From an uncultured Clostridia bacterium (GTDB lineage: Bacteria; Bacillota; Clostridia; Oscillospirales; Acutalibacteraceae), in assembly GCA_958436475.1 (NCBI GenBank), contig CAUBKG010000073.1, positions 1 through 8,495 of the forward strand: 8,495 nucleotides of DNA, read 5' to 3'. Below are positions 1 to 4,965 of this stretch, piece after piece. Numbering within the stretch: the stretch's first letter is position 1; the number at the start of each line of letters is the position of its first letter. The notes under the pieces are model-generated. The model searched no databases, was not told the DNA's origin, and saw only the letters and a list, made by a program, of their open reading frames with translations. The position numbers and the translations under genes were made by a program.

Positions 1-1
1 C

Positions 2-91
2 GTGCTCGAATCCATCTGCCAGAGGGAGTGCTATCAGCAGGGCTATCGCGACTGCATCACGCTCCTGAAAATGCTCGGCATCCTCGCGTGA
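2..91 (+). CDS. C-terminal end of an unidentified small protein (partial)
   Basis: An open frame enters from the left edge and stops at TGA 89-91, giving 29 residues that end in YRDCITLLKMLGILA. The amphipathic Tyr/Gln/Leu pattern (CYQQGYRDCITLLKML) resembles the last helix of small helical proteins common in clostridia, but too little is visible to name a family. The frame is preferred because it stops just before the GC-rich repeat that starts the intergenic region; frame +1 stays open into the repeat, which is a usual artefact of GC-rich palindromes. The start lies outside the window. I do not recognise the function. Confidence 0.5.
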   Translation: MLESICQRECYQQGYRDCITLLKMLGILA

Positions 92-105
92 AGTATCCTG
101 TAAAC

Positions 106-190
106 GGGCGGCCGATGGCCGCCCCTACGCTAGGTCTTAAGCATGCCGCTCGCTTTCCCGAACCGCCGTAGGGGCGCCCATTGGGCGCCC
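106..190. repeat. GC-rich palindromic intergenic repeat, copy 1
   Basis: This 85-bp unit is built from two hairpins facing each other. The left one is GGGCGGCC-GAT-GGCCGCCC (106-124). The right one is GGGCGCCC-ATT-GGGCGCCC (172-190). The arms with their CCCTACG/CGTAGGG extensions also pair with each other imperfectly (106-129 with 167-190), so the unit can fold as one long cruciform. A near-identical copy lies 141 bp downstream. I associate this repeat type with intergenic regions of Oscillospiraceae-like gut clostridia; it is not a gene. Confidence 0.85.
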
Positions 191-246
191 GTTCTGCCCT
201 GTGCGTTTCGAGTGGCTTTCCGCAGACCGGCAATTTTGCTTTTGGC

Positions 247-331
247 TGGCGGCCGATGGCCGCCCCTACGCTAGGTCTTAAGCATGCCGCTCGCTTTCCC
301 GAACCGCCGTAGGGGCGCCCAATGGGCGCCC
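247..331. repeat. GC-rich palindromic intergenic repeat, copy 2
   Basis: Second copy of the unit at 106-190, at a constant offset of 141 bp. I see only two substitutions: the first base is T instead of G, and the loop of the right hairpin is AAT instead of ATT. Similarity continues about 10 bases past the unit (TGCCCT). The 56 bp between the copies are unique. The two copies are in direct orientation, so they could recombine to delete one unit. Confidence 0.85.
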
Positions 332-474
332 GCTTTGCCCTACACCACCTGCACGGTTTTTCCGCAGGCTTTTCCTTGGCCTGGAAATACGTAAATACTA
401 TACAGCGAACCGGGGCAACAGGAGTTCGCAGAGTGGCAGGAGGCGAAGGAAAGCACAGAATAGTAAATAGCAAG
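332..474. other. Spacer without a recognisable gene
   Basis: Between the second GC-rich repeat and the palindrome at 475 I see no convincing coding region, RNA gene or promoter. Short open frames on both strands run through the palindromic repeats and carry no ribosome binding site. A weak resemblance to the ssrA 3' end (GTGGCAGGAGGCGA, 433-446) is noted but not claimed. Confidence 0.5.
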
Positions 475-517
475 GGGTGGCGGTCAATCAAGCTCTATAC
501 TTGATTGACCGCCACCC
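475..517. terminator. 18-bp perfect palindrome upstream of the cargo gene
   Basis: Arms 475-492 and 500-517 are perfectly complementary over 18 bp around a 7-nt loop (CTCTATA). The inner part carries GGTCAA/TTGACC. The right arm ends two bases before a perfect TATAAT (520-525). It could be a transcription terminator that shields the gene from upstream reading, although neither strand has a good T-run, or an operator-like palindrome at the promoter. The downstream palindrome at 1745-1780 has the same GGTCAA core, so the gene is bracketed by two related structures. Confidence 0.6.
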
Positions 518-519
518 TT

Positions 520-525
520 TATAAT
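520..525 (+). promoter_or_regulatory. Putative -10 box of the cargo gene
   Basis: TATAAT matches the sigma-70/sigma-A consensus and is followed by GG. Transcription would begin near 532, about 24 nt before the preferred TTG start. No good -35 box lies 16-18 nt upstream; that position falls in the loop and right arm of the palindrome. An activator, an extended -10, or chance are all possible. Confidence 0.4.
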
Positions 526-555
526 GGATTTATTAAAACCATGGAGGGAAACAGA

Positions 556-1743
556 TTGGCTGATTCATATATTGACTGGCGCAAAACTATAAATATTCGA
601 CCTGTTGAGCTTCCACTCAAAAAGCAATACTATTCTGATCTTATCAATATCGAACATAGTTGGTCCGGGAGAATGGATAGTAATATCTGCAATACCTTTA
701 TTATGGAAGCCGAACAGCAGTTAATCAACGCAATAGAATTATTTGAGAATGGCTACTTCGACTGCGCGTATTACTCATTGCGTTCAGCAGTTGATGTATC
801 AACTACGATGGTATTTCTAGCAGACATGCCAGACGGAGAAAAAGGAGAATTTTTAGACGCATGGAGGGCTATAAAGGATTTTCCCATGCAAGGGCAAATG
901 ATTAAGCAACTATCACTTAAGGGAAATGTCTTTGCGGATATGAAAGAGAAGATGCCTGAATTCTTTATCAAGGCCAAAGAGCTAAGTGCAAAATTAAACA
1001 AATATGTTCATAAACAAGGATTACAGCACTTCTATATTTCTCGAAATCATCCATTTAATTTGCATAAATCTCAAGACGCTTTTATTTCAACTTTTGAACA
1101 CTACCTTCAGAGGTGTATTGGAGTGGTTGCGGTAATGCGATTAGCAATAGATCCTTTTCCCATTTTGCTTATGGATGAAGAAATCTTGTATCGATGCTTC
1201 AATTCTTGGACTGAACCTTACTCTGAGAAATTTGTAGAGAAGTATATTGGATCATCAACAATAGAAAACTATAAGCAAACCGACCTATACACTGGCACAT
1301 ATAATTCTTTTATTGGTGAAGAAAAGAAATCCGAAGCGGTATTCAATATAGCAAATTATCAGTATATCGATTCCAAAAAGATGGATGAAATCTTCAAACA
1401 ACCTCATTTATTGACGAAAGACGATATTATCAGTGTCCTATTGGTATCTGCTTGTGAGAAAGTCGTCAAGGTATATTGTTGTCAAGGATTACTTATGTAT
1501 CTTACTGATAGGGATACAAATCGTAAAGCTATGTTGTGGGCCGGATTGAATTTCAAGGATTTTTCAGAGGCAAATAATCCGATAAATCAGCCTTACGATG
1601 AAGCATATATTTCCGTCCTGTTTTTTGATGATATGCCATATTTTGTTGAACACAATGAGCTGCTGAATACAGATGAAGTAGGCCATATGGTGGGATTGGT
1701 AACTGGTGAGCTAATTAAGATGAGAACCCCAAATAATGAATAA
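556..1743 (+). CDS. Hypothetical protein with HEPN-like N-terminal helical region
   Basis: I do not recognise this 395-residue protein. The frame is open from 505, but TTG 556 is chosen as start because GGAGGG (543-548) sits 7 nt before it; ATG 541 lacks a ribosome binding site and TTG 505 lies inside the palindrome. Residues about 46-160 are helical, with an ELFENGYFDCAYYSLRSAVD stretch (61-80) and an LNKYVHKQG stretch (147-155). This spacing of a paired-helix Arg and a later His recalls HEPN-type or toxin/defence proteins, but the match is by eye only. The C-terminal half (about 260-395) is mixed alpha/beta with LLVSACEKVVKVYCCQGLLM near 295-314. No signal peptide or membrane segment is seen. 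It stands alone, is AT-rich with relaxed codon use compared with the export genes, and is bracketed by palindromes. That fits a horizontally acquired cargo gene. Confidence 0.8.
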   Translation: MADSYIDWRKTINIRPVELPLKKQYYSDLINIEHSWSGRMDSNICNTFIMEAEQQLINAIELFENGYFDCAYYSLRSAVDVSTTMVFLADMPDGEKGEFLDAWRAIKDFPMQGQMIKQLSLKGNVFADMKEKMPEFFIKAKELSAKLNKYVHKQGLQHFYISRNHPFNLHKSQDAFISTFEHYLQRCIGVVAVMRLAIDPFPILLMDEEILYRCFNSWTEPYSEKFVEKYIGSSTIENYKQTDLYTGTYNSFIGEEKKSEAVFNIANYQYIDSKKMDEIFKQPHLLTKDDIISVLLVSACEKVVKVYCCQGLLMYLTDRDTNRKAMLWAGLNFKDFSEANNPINQPYDEAYISVLFFDDMPYFVEHNELLNTDEVGHMVGLVTGELIKMRTPNNE

Positions 1744-1744
1744 C

Positions 1745-1780
1745 AACAGGGGGTCAAGGCTAATGCCTTGACCCCCTGTT
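1745..1780 (+). terminator. Intrinsic terminator of the cargo gene
   Basis: A 16-bp perfect stem (1745-1760 with 1765-1780) with a TAAT loop begins two bases after the TAA stop codon. It is followed by the T-rich tail TTCTATT. The stem is GC-rich at its base (CAGGGGGTCAAGGC) and symmetric, so it may also work on the other strand. Confidence 0.85.
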
Positions 1781-1854
1781 TCTATTGTTGACATCACAGC
1801 CACACCAATACTGCAAAGCCTCCTTTGAAGTAGTAGGTGTTCGTGCAAAGTCCA

Positions 1855-2021
1855 TTTGGTGGAGCAAAAGTGTTTAAATCCGAACAATCAAAAAACTCTT
1901 TCGGGGTCCCCGAAAAGCAAGTGCTTTTTGGGGAAAAGGAAGAGCAAGGGAGTGGACGGATGTTTTCGCTATAAAGCGGAAACGGAGTTGAACGTACTTT
2001 GCTCTGACGTGGTGGAGGCGA
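1855..2021. repeat. 167-bp direct repeat carrying an ssrA 3'-end remnant, copy A
   Basis: Identical at every position to 4230-4396 (offset 2375 bp). Its right end is the last 12 nt of ssrA (TGGTGGAGGCGA on the plus strand, that is UCGCCUCCACCA of the RNA), and identity stops one base into the T-stem. The rest is the ssrA downstream region with its terminator. No other part of tmRNA follows copy A, so this is a displaced gene end, the usual trace of integration at ssrA. It marks the outer border of the DUF4417 module. Confidence 0.9.
1890..1917 (-). terminator. Duplicate of the ssrA terminator inside copy A
   Basis: On the minus strand a CTTTTCGG/CCGAAAG stem is followed by AGTTTTTTG, exactly as downstream of the true ssrA. 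Here it would stop transcripts leaving the DUF4417 module leftward. Confidence 0.6.
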
Positions 2022-2028
2022 ATACGCA

Positions 2029-2058
2029 AAATCCGAACACCTCTCGGCGTTCGGATTT
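2029..2058 (-). terminator. Hairpin downstream of the DUF4417 gene
   Basis: Arms AAATCCGAAC (2029-2038) and GTTCGGATTT (2049-2058) form a perfect 10-bp stem with a 10-nt loop. On the minus strand the stem ends in ATTTTGCG, a weak T-run. It lies about 120 nt past the DUF4417 stop codon and just outside copy A. It is the best terminator candidate for that gene, but could equally belong to the integration site. Confidence 0.45.
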
Positions 2059-2064
2059 GCACTG

Positions 2065-2073
2065 TTTGGTGGA
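2065..2073. repeat. TTTGGTGGA 9-mer (ssrA-end-like), isolated copy
   Basis: The same nine bases start both 167-bp repeats (1855 and 4230) and occur again at 4102. Read on the minus strand it is TCCACCAAA, the tmRNA CCA end with flank. This copy sits 44 bp inside copy A at the left end of the DUF4417 module. Confidence 0.4.
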
Positions 2074-2175
2074 CCAACACAAACCAAAAACAAAAAATGT
2101 TTTACTTCGTTGGGGGATTCGCCGTGACACAGTGGTTATGATGGCAAAAATGAATATAATGCCTATTGGTAGAGA

Positions 2176-3078
2176 TTAAATGGTTCTGTCCCACACGATA
2201 ACTTCAGTTATGATATCACGCAATCGCACACCATCAATCATATATTCTAAAACTTCATCTGCGGTATCACACCATTTTTCGGTTTCTTCCTGATTGTCAA
2301 CGAATTTTTCACATATTAATATTTGATAATCGGTTTCAGGATTTCGCTTTTGCAAAGGAAAAATTCCAAATACTCTTTCATTGTATTCAAATTCAATTTC
2401 ACCGCCCCCATTCACACACCATTTAAAGTCACTGATCGTTTTAAAGCGGTTTTCCTCCGGACTGTTTATTCCTATAATTTTCGGCATAAATTTCATCACC
2501 TTAGAACGTTTAAATGTAGGGATATTCCCATCAAAATAGTTAATTTGCGGACCTAATTTGGGGAATCCGTTCGACCAATCTATATCGTGGTCATGTGGGT
2601 CTGAATGTTTTGTTGGATTATCATGGTCTGTATGATGTCTTTCTCTGGATGCTTTTCCATCTTCTCCGATTTTAGTTTCGCGGTCATATCCGCCTCTTTT
2701 GCCGCCGGTCCTGCTTTTATTAACCTCTCCCGGGGCACCTAAAAACCTTTCATCATCTTCTTTTGCCGGCTGCCACTCACCGCCATAGGCGCTTCCCATA
2801 CCTTTTATCTCATAATCGGATAACACTTTTCCTGTCTTTATTACAATATCAAAGTTTTCAGGCCGCGGTTCCGCACCGCAAATATACTTCGCATACTTAG
2901 ACGGGACATAAGGGTCATCATTCATGTGTCGCCATGAGCTTAAATCATAATCAACAAAAACAATGTTTCCATGCATTTCAGGAAAAGGCTCATTGTAACA
3001 AATGATTGTTTCCGGCTCAACTCGCCTCAACATTTCATTATATCCTTTTAAAAAAACTCTTTTTGGTCTTTCCTGCAT
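2176..3078 (-). CDS. DUF4417 protein, C-terminal part after a frameshift
   Basis: The frame is open for 300 codons to TAA 2178-2176. Its first nine residues (MQERPKRVF) are an out-of-frame reading of the upstream half; true homology starts at LKGYNEMLRRVEPETIICY, the expected continuation of a DUF4417 domain, whose end is near FPEMHGNIVFVDY (residues 32-44). Residues 93-120 are a Gly-rich linker, 146-168 a His/Asp-rich stretch (RERHHTDHDNPTKH, then HDHDIDW) similar in style to C-terminal tails of clostridial phage or mobile-element proteins, and 211-300 a compact domain (ISDFKWCVNGGGEIEFEY to RDIITEVIVWDRTI) that resembles small stand-alone proteins of gut clostridia. No ribosome binding site precedes the ATG at 3078, so it is probably not translated on its own. 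DUF4417 has no known function and, from memory, is common in phages and mobile elements. Confidence 0.75.
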   Translation of the reverse strand: MQERPKRVFLKGYNEMLRRVEPETIICYNEPFPEMHGNIVFVDYDLSSWRHMNDDPYVPSKYAKYICGAEPRPENFDIVIKTGKVLSDYEIKGMGSAYGGEWQPAKEDDERFLGAPGEVNKSRTGGKRGGYDRETKIGEDGKASRERHHTDHDNPTKHSDPHDHDIDWSNGFPKLGPQINYFDGNIPTFKRSKVMKFMPKIIGINSPEENRFKTISDFKWCVNGGGEIEFEYNERVFGIFPLQKRNPETDYQILICEKFVDNQEETEKWCDTADEVLEYMIDGVRLRDIITEVIVWDRTI

Positions 3079-3578
3079 CCATGCTCAGACACCATGTAGG
3101 TCGAAACTGCAACCGTAGAGCCTTTTTCAATGCCATCAAAGCAAAATTCAAAAGTGTTCTCGTTCCCCCAACTAACAGATGGAATAACTCTTATTCCTTT
3201 TGACGCATAGTAAGCGCCGCACCATCTATTTCTAAAAGTATTATAGAGTTGCATGACTGGCGCCATTTCAGTGTACATACTGAAATCCGGCGTTAATGTC
3301 GCTTTGTAGCGTTTTAGTTTTTCTAAATCTGTGTCAGGATTTTTCCACACACGCTCAAACTTGTAATCGTACAAGAAGAAATGAACTATGCGGTCAAGAT
3401 AATTATTATTTTCCAGTTTGGCTTTGTCAAAACCGATCAACCTCAGATCGGTAAAATCATCTTCGCTTGCCTTAAATTTGGGGACAACAGGGATTTGAAA
3501 CTTGCCTTTACCGTTGAATTGATTTTTGAGTAAAAATGGACTTGTGCGATACTTGTAATTTTCTTCTGTCACTTCCAA
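3048..3578 (-). CDS. DUF4417 protein, N-terminal part (frameshifted gene)
   Basis: This half has 176 codons from TTG 3578, or 174 from GTG 3572. The GTG is better placed: AGGAG at 3586-3582 lies 9 nt before it and only 3 nt before the TTG. The sequence is recognisable DUF4417: LRLIGFDKAK, DRIVHFFLYDYKFERVWKNP, LTPDFSMYTEMAPVMQLYNT, RNRWCGAYYASKGIRVIPSV, FCFDGIEKGSTVAVST. It ends GAG TTT TTT TAA at a run of seven T. One more T would give TTT TTT TTA AAA GGA and join it directly to the 3' half, for a protein of about 465 residues. So this is one gene broken by a single-base deletion, a sequencing slip, or a slippage site. A promoter lies about 100 nt upstream. The module has no other gene. Confidence 0.8.
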   Translation of the reverse strand: MEVTEENYKYRTSPFLLKNQFNGKGKFQIPVVPKFKASEDDFTDLRLIGFDKAKLENNNYLDRIVHFFLYDYKFERVWKNPDTDLEKLKRYKATLTPDFSMYTEMAPVMQLYNTFRNRWCGAYYASKGIRVIPSVSWGNENTFEFCFDGIEKGSTVAVSTYMVSEHGCRKDQKEFF

Positions 3579-3670
3579 TATCTCCTATTAAATGATAAAA
3601 ACAAAAATGTCCTTTCACTAATAGGCTAAAAACAGCATTTTGTTGCACTAAAAAGGGCAATTTTTTAAGA

Positions 3671-3699
3671 TATTTATAAAACGTTTACAATTCTATCAA
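3671..3699 (-). promoter_or_regulatory. Putative promoter of the DUF4417 gene
   Basis: On the minus strand TTGATA (3699-3694) and TAAATA (3676-3671) are separated by 17 nt, one mismatch from each -35 consensus position set and two from the -10. TATAAA overlaps with a 15-nt spacer. The region is very AT-rich, so chance matches are expected; the distance to the ribosome binding site is about 85 nt. Confidence 0.4.
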
Positions 3700-3765
3700 T
3701 GAATATAATATAAATAATCTTCACAACGAAATAACAACAAAATCCTGCCATAAAAGTAGCACAAC

Positions 3766-4048
3766 ATAGGCTGACGCACGATAGGGATAAATCGCCTGAG
3801 AAACGGCTCTTTTCCCGCGATAATGCACCCTCAAAGCTTGCAATACGTCAGTATTGCTTCCCTTTTCGGGCACATTCTGACGTAAAAACAGCTCGTTTTC
3901 AGGTGCAACGCAGTTTTGTAAGACAAAAAATTTTTTTGAGACGCAGGTGAAAAACGCAGGCATACTGCCGTATGCCGAGGCTTTTCACCAAGTATCAAGG
4001 GAATTTTATCTTCCAAAACCGGTTTCTCCCTATCGCGCGTCAGCCTAT
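3766..4048. mobile_element. MITE-like element with about 28-bp inverted ends
   Basis: The left end reads ATAGGCTGACGCACGATAGG and the right end, reverse-complemented, ATAGGCTGACGCGCGATAGG. The match continues to about 28 bp with roughly three mismatches. The 283-bp interior holds small internal hairpins (GCAATAC/GTATTGC at 3840-3857; GCATAC/GTATGC at 3960-3975) and no credible gene; open frames across it are by-products. Size, inverted ends and lack of coding capacity fit a non-autonomous element. No clear target-site duplication is visible next to the ends. It lies upstream of the DUF4417 promoter. Confidence 0.75.
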
Positions 4049-4064
4049 AAGCTTAAAATAATAA

Positions 4065-4104
4065 AAACCACCATATCATACAAAAGATAGTGGTTTCTCT
4101 TTTT
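4065..4104 (+). terminator. Intrinsic terminator between the MITE and the ssrA-side border
   Basis: AAACCAC (4065-4071) pairs with GTGGTTT (4090-4096), and TATC (4074-4077) with GATA (4086-4089), leaving a short bulge. TCTCTTTTT follows. It would stop rightward transcription, but no plus-strand gene precedes it inside the module, so it may be a leftover from another element. It runs into a TTTGGTGGA copy. Confidence 0.6.
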
Positions 4105-4110
4105 GGTGGA
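4102..4110. repeat. TTTGGTGGA 9-mer (ssrA-end-like), copy followed by GG
   Basis: On the minus strand this reads CCTCCACCAAA, matching the tmRNA end CCUCCACCA better than the copy at 2065. Twenty bases further right lies TCGAACC, which also occurs at about this spacing in ssrA, so 4103-4140 may be a diverged ssrA-type end. It separates the MITE side from the 120-bp stretch next to copy B. Confidence 0.4.
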
Positions 4111-4173
4111 GGTAAGGTCGCGCCGGTCGAACCTGTCAGATTCTAACAGGCTTACTCACGTTTGATACTCAGC

Positions 4174-4218
4174 ACGAACCCCTGAGGGAAAACTATGATT
4201 TTCCGTTCAGGGGTTCGT
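4174..4218. repeat. Long imperfect palindrome beside repeat copy B
   Basis: ACGAACCCCTGA (4174-4185) pairs perfectly with TCAGGGGTTCGT (4207-4218), and GGGAAAA continues against TTTTCCG with a mismatch or bulge, around a CTATGA loop. No T-run follows on the plus strand. It contains CGAACCCCTG, also found in the ssrA T-arm, but whether that is meaningful is open. Confidence 0.55.
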
Positions 4219-4229
4219 ACAGTGGTAAC

Positions 4230-4396
4230 TTTGGTGGAGCAAAAGTGTTTAAATCCGAACAATCAAAAAACTCTTTCGGGGTCCCCGAAAAGCAAGTGCT
4301 TTTTGGGGAAAAGGAAGAGCAAGGGAGTGGACGGATGTTTTCGCTATAAAGCGGAAACGGAGTTGAACGTACTTTGCTCTGACGTGGTGGAGGCGA
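4230..4396. repeat. 167-bp direct repeat, copy B (true ssrA 3' end and terminator region)
   Basis: Perfect copy of 1855-2021. Here the last 12 bases belong to the intact ssrA gene, so copy B is the inner, functional junction. Left of the repeat the two loci are unrelated (GTAAC here, TCCAT in copy A), and right of it copy A enters unrelated DNA. Recombination between the copies would remove 2375 bp and leave ssrA whole with one terminator. Confidence 0.9.
4265..4292 (-). terminator. ssrA terminator
   Basis: On the minus strand CTTTTCGG pairs with CCGAAAG and is followed by AGTTTTTTG, a good T-run, about 95 nt after the mature tmRNA end. A second hairpin just upstream (CCCCAAAAAGCA with TGCTTTTCGGGG) shares the CTTTTCGGGG strand, so the two structures exclude each other. 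Confidence 0.65.
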
Positions 4397-4733
4397 GGGG
4401 AATCGAACCCCTGTCCGAAAACCCATCCTCACAGCTTTCTCCGAGTGCAGGCAGTTATTTTGAATTCCCTCGGCGCAGCGGCAGCTGCCAGCCTATGCGC
4501 GTTGGTAGCCCGAAGGTCATGACCGGGAAGAAGGCGCTTCCCGGTTCACGTTCACCGCTCATCGACGCCTCTAGCCGGGCCGCGGTGCTCCCGGTAAAGA
4601 CGGCAGCCTAAGTTAGGCTGCTAACGCAACTTTATTGTTGTCGTTTAATTTTAAGATTGCGGCTTTTCAAGCGGGTCCGCGCCGCTACTCGCTTACCGTG
4701 ATTTCTGATCCCCGTCGAAGCCTTTACGCCCCC
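4385..4733 (-). ncRNA. ssrA: Transfer-messenger RNA (tmRNA, ssrA)
   Basis: A 349-nt tmRNA. It rescues ribosomes stalled on broken messages by acting first as alanyl-tRNA and then as template for a degradation tag, with SmpB. The 5' end GGGGGCG pairs with CGCCTCC before the encoded ACCA end; the third pair is G-U, the alanine identity mark. The T-arm is AGGGG-TTCGATT-CCCCT. The 5' region has the conserved GGCTTCGACGGGGATC. The tag frame, read down from 4651, gives KLNDNNKVALAA and stops at TAA 4615-4613 inside a hairpin (GCAGCC/GGCTGC). The exact resume codon is not settled; AAA 4651-4649 or the TTA after it are candidates. Pseudoknot-rich GC sequence fills 4400-4600. The 3' end is duplicated elsewhere and is the border of the accessory region. 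Confidence 0.97.
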
Positions 4734-4810
4734 ATAGGAAGGATCGCGGCCGATATCCTCCGACCGCCGCACCAGGGCGGGAAGCCGGATGTATCGATTG
4801 CCGTTGGTTT

Positions 4811-4839
4811 ATTATATCCTGTTTGCGAAGGGCTGTCAA
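4811..4839 (-). promoter_or_regulatory. Consensus promoter of ssrA
   Basis: On the minus strand TTGACA (4839-4834) and TATAAT (4816-4811) match the housekeeping consensus in all twelve positions with a 17-nt spacer. Transcription would start near 4804, so the precursor has a leader of about 70 nt, to be removed by RNase P at 4733/4734. This fits a constitutive, abundant RNA and shows that ssrA does not depend on the upstream glycan operon. Confidence 0.92.
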
Positions 4840-4912
4840 ACAGAAAGCTGTGGGAATCTTCCTGCCATGCCCTGTTTTTCATTTTTCGTCAGATTTCCTC
4901 GGCCTGAATCCG

Positions 4913-4959
4913 AAAAACCGGCTCCGATTTCCCCTCATCTGGGAGAAACCGGGCCGGTT
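4913..4959 (-). terminator. Intrinsic terminator of the glycan export operon
   Basis: Seven nt past the glycosyltransferase stop, 4959-4941 folds onto 4934-4916 (AACCGGC against GCCGGTT, then CCGGTTTCTCC against the opposite arm with a few mismatches) with a 6-nt loop, followed by TTTTTCGG. It ends the operon before the ssrA promoter. Confidence 0.85.
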
Positions 4960-4965
4960 CGTTTG

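Noticed and set aside
433..446. GTGGCAGGAGGCGA as a third ssrA-end remnant
   Set aside because: It differs from GTGGTGGAGGCGA by a substitution and an insertion, and the flanks do not match; too weak to claim.
57..491. 144-residue open frame on the minus strand
   Set aside because: It runs through both GC-rich palindromic repeats; the duplicated peptide (GGSGKRAACLRPSVGAAIGRP) is a translation of the repeat, and there is no ribosome binding site.
505..555. Upstream TTG (505) or ATG (541) starts for the cargo gene
   Set aside because: The first lies inside the palindrome and before the -10 box; the second has no ribosome binding site, whereas TTG 556 has GGAGGG at 7 nt.
1794..2179. Small open frames on both strands across repeat copy A
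   Set aside because: They translate the duplicated non-coding ssrA flank; the same peptides reappear over copy B (4193-4611), including across tmRNA itself.
3721..4016. Two small minus-strand frames over the MITE
   Set aside because: They read through the inverted ends and internal hairpins, with no ribosome binding site and no family resemblance.
4103..4180. A tRNA gene ending in CCTCCACCA
   Set aside because: TTCGA is present but the flanking bases do not form a T-stem, and no acceptor or anticodon arm can be drawn.
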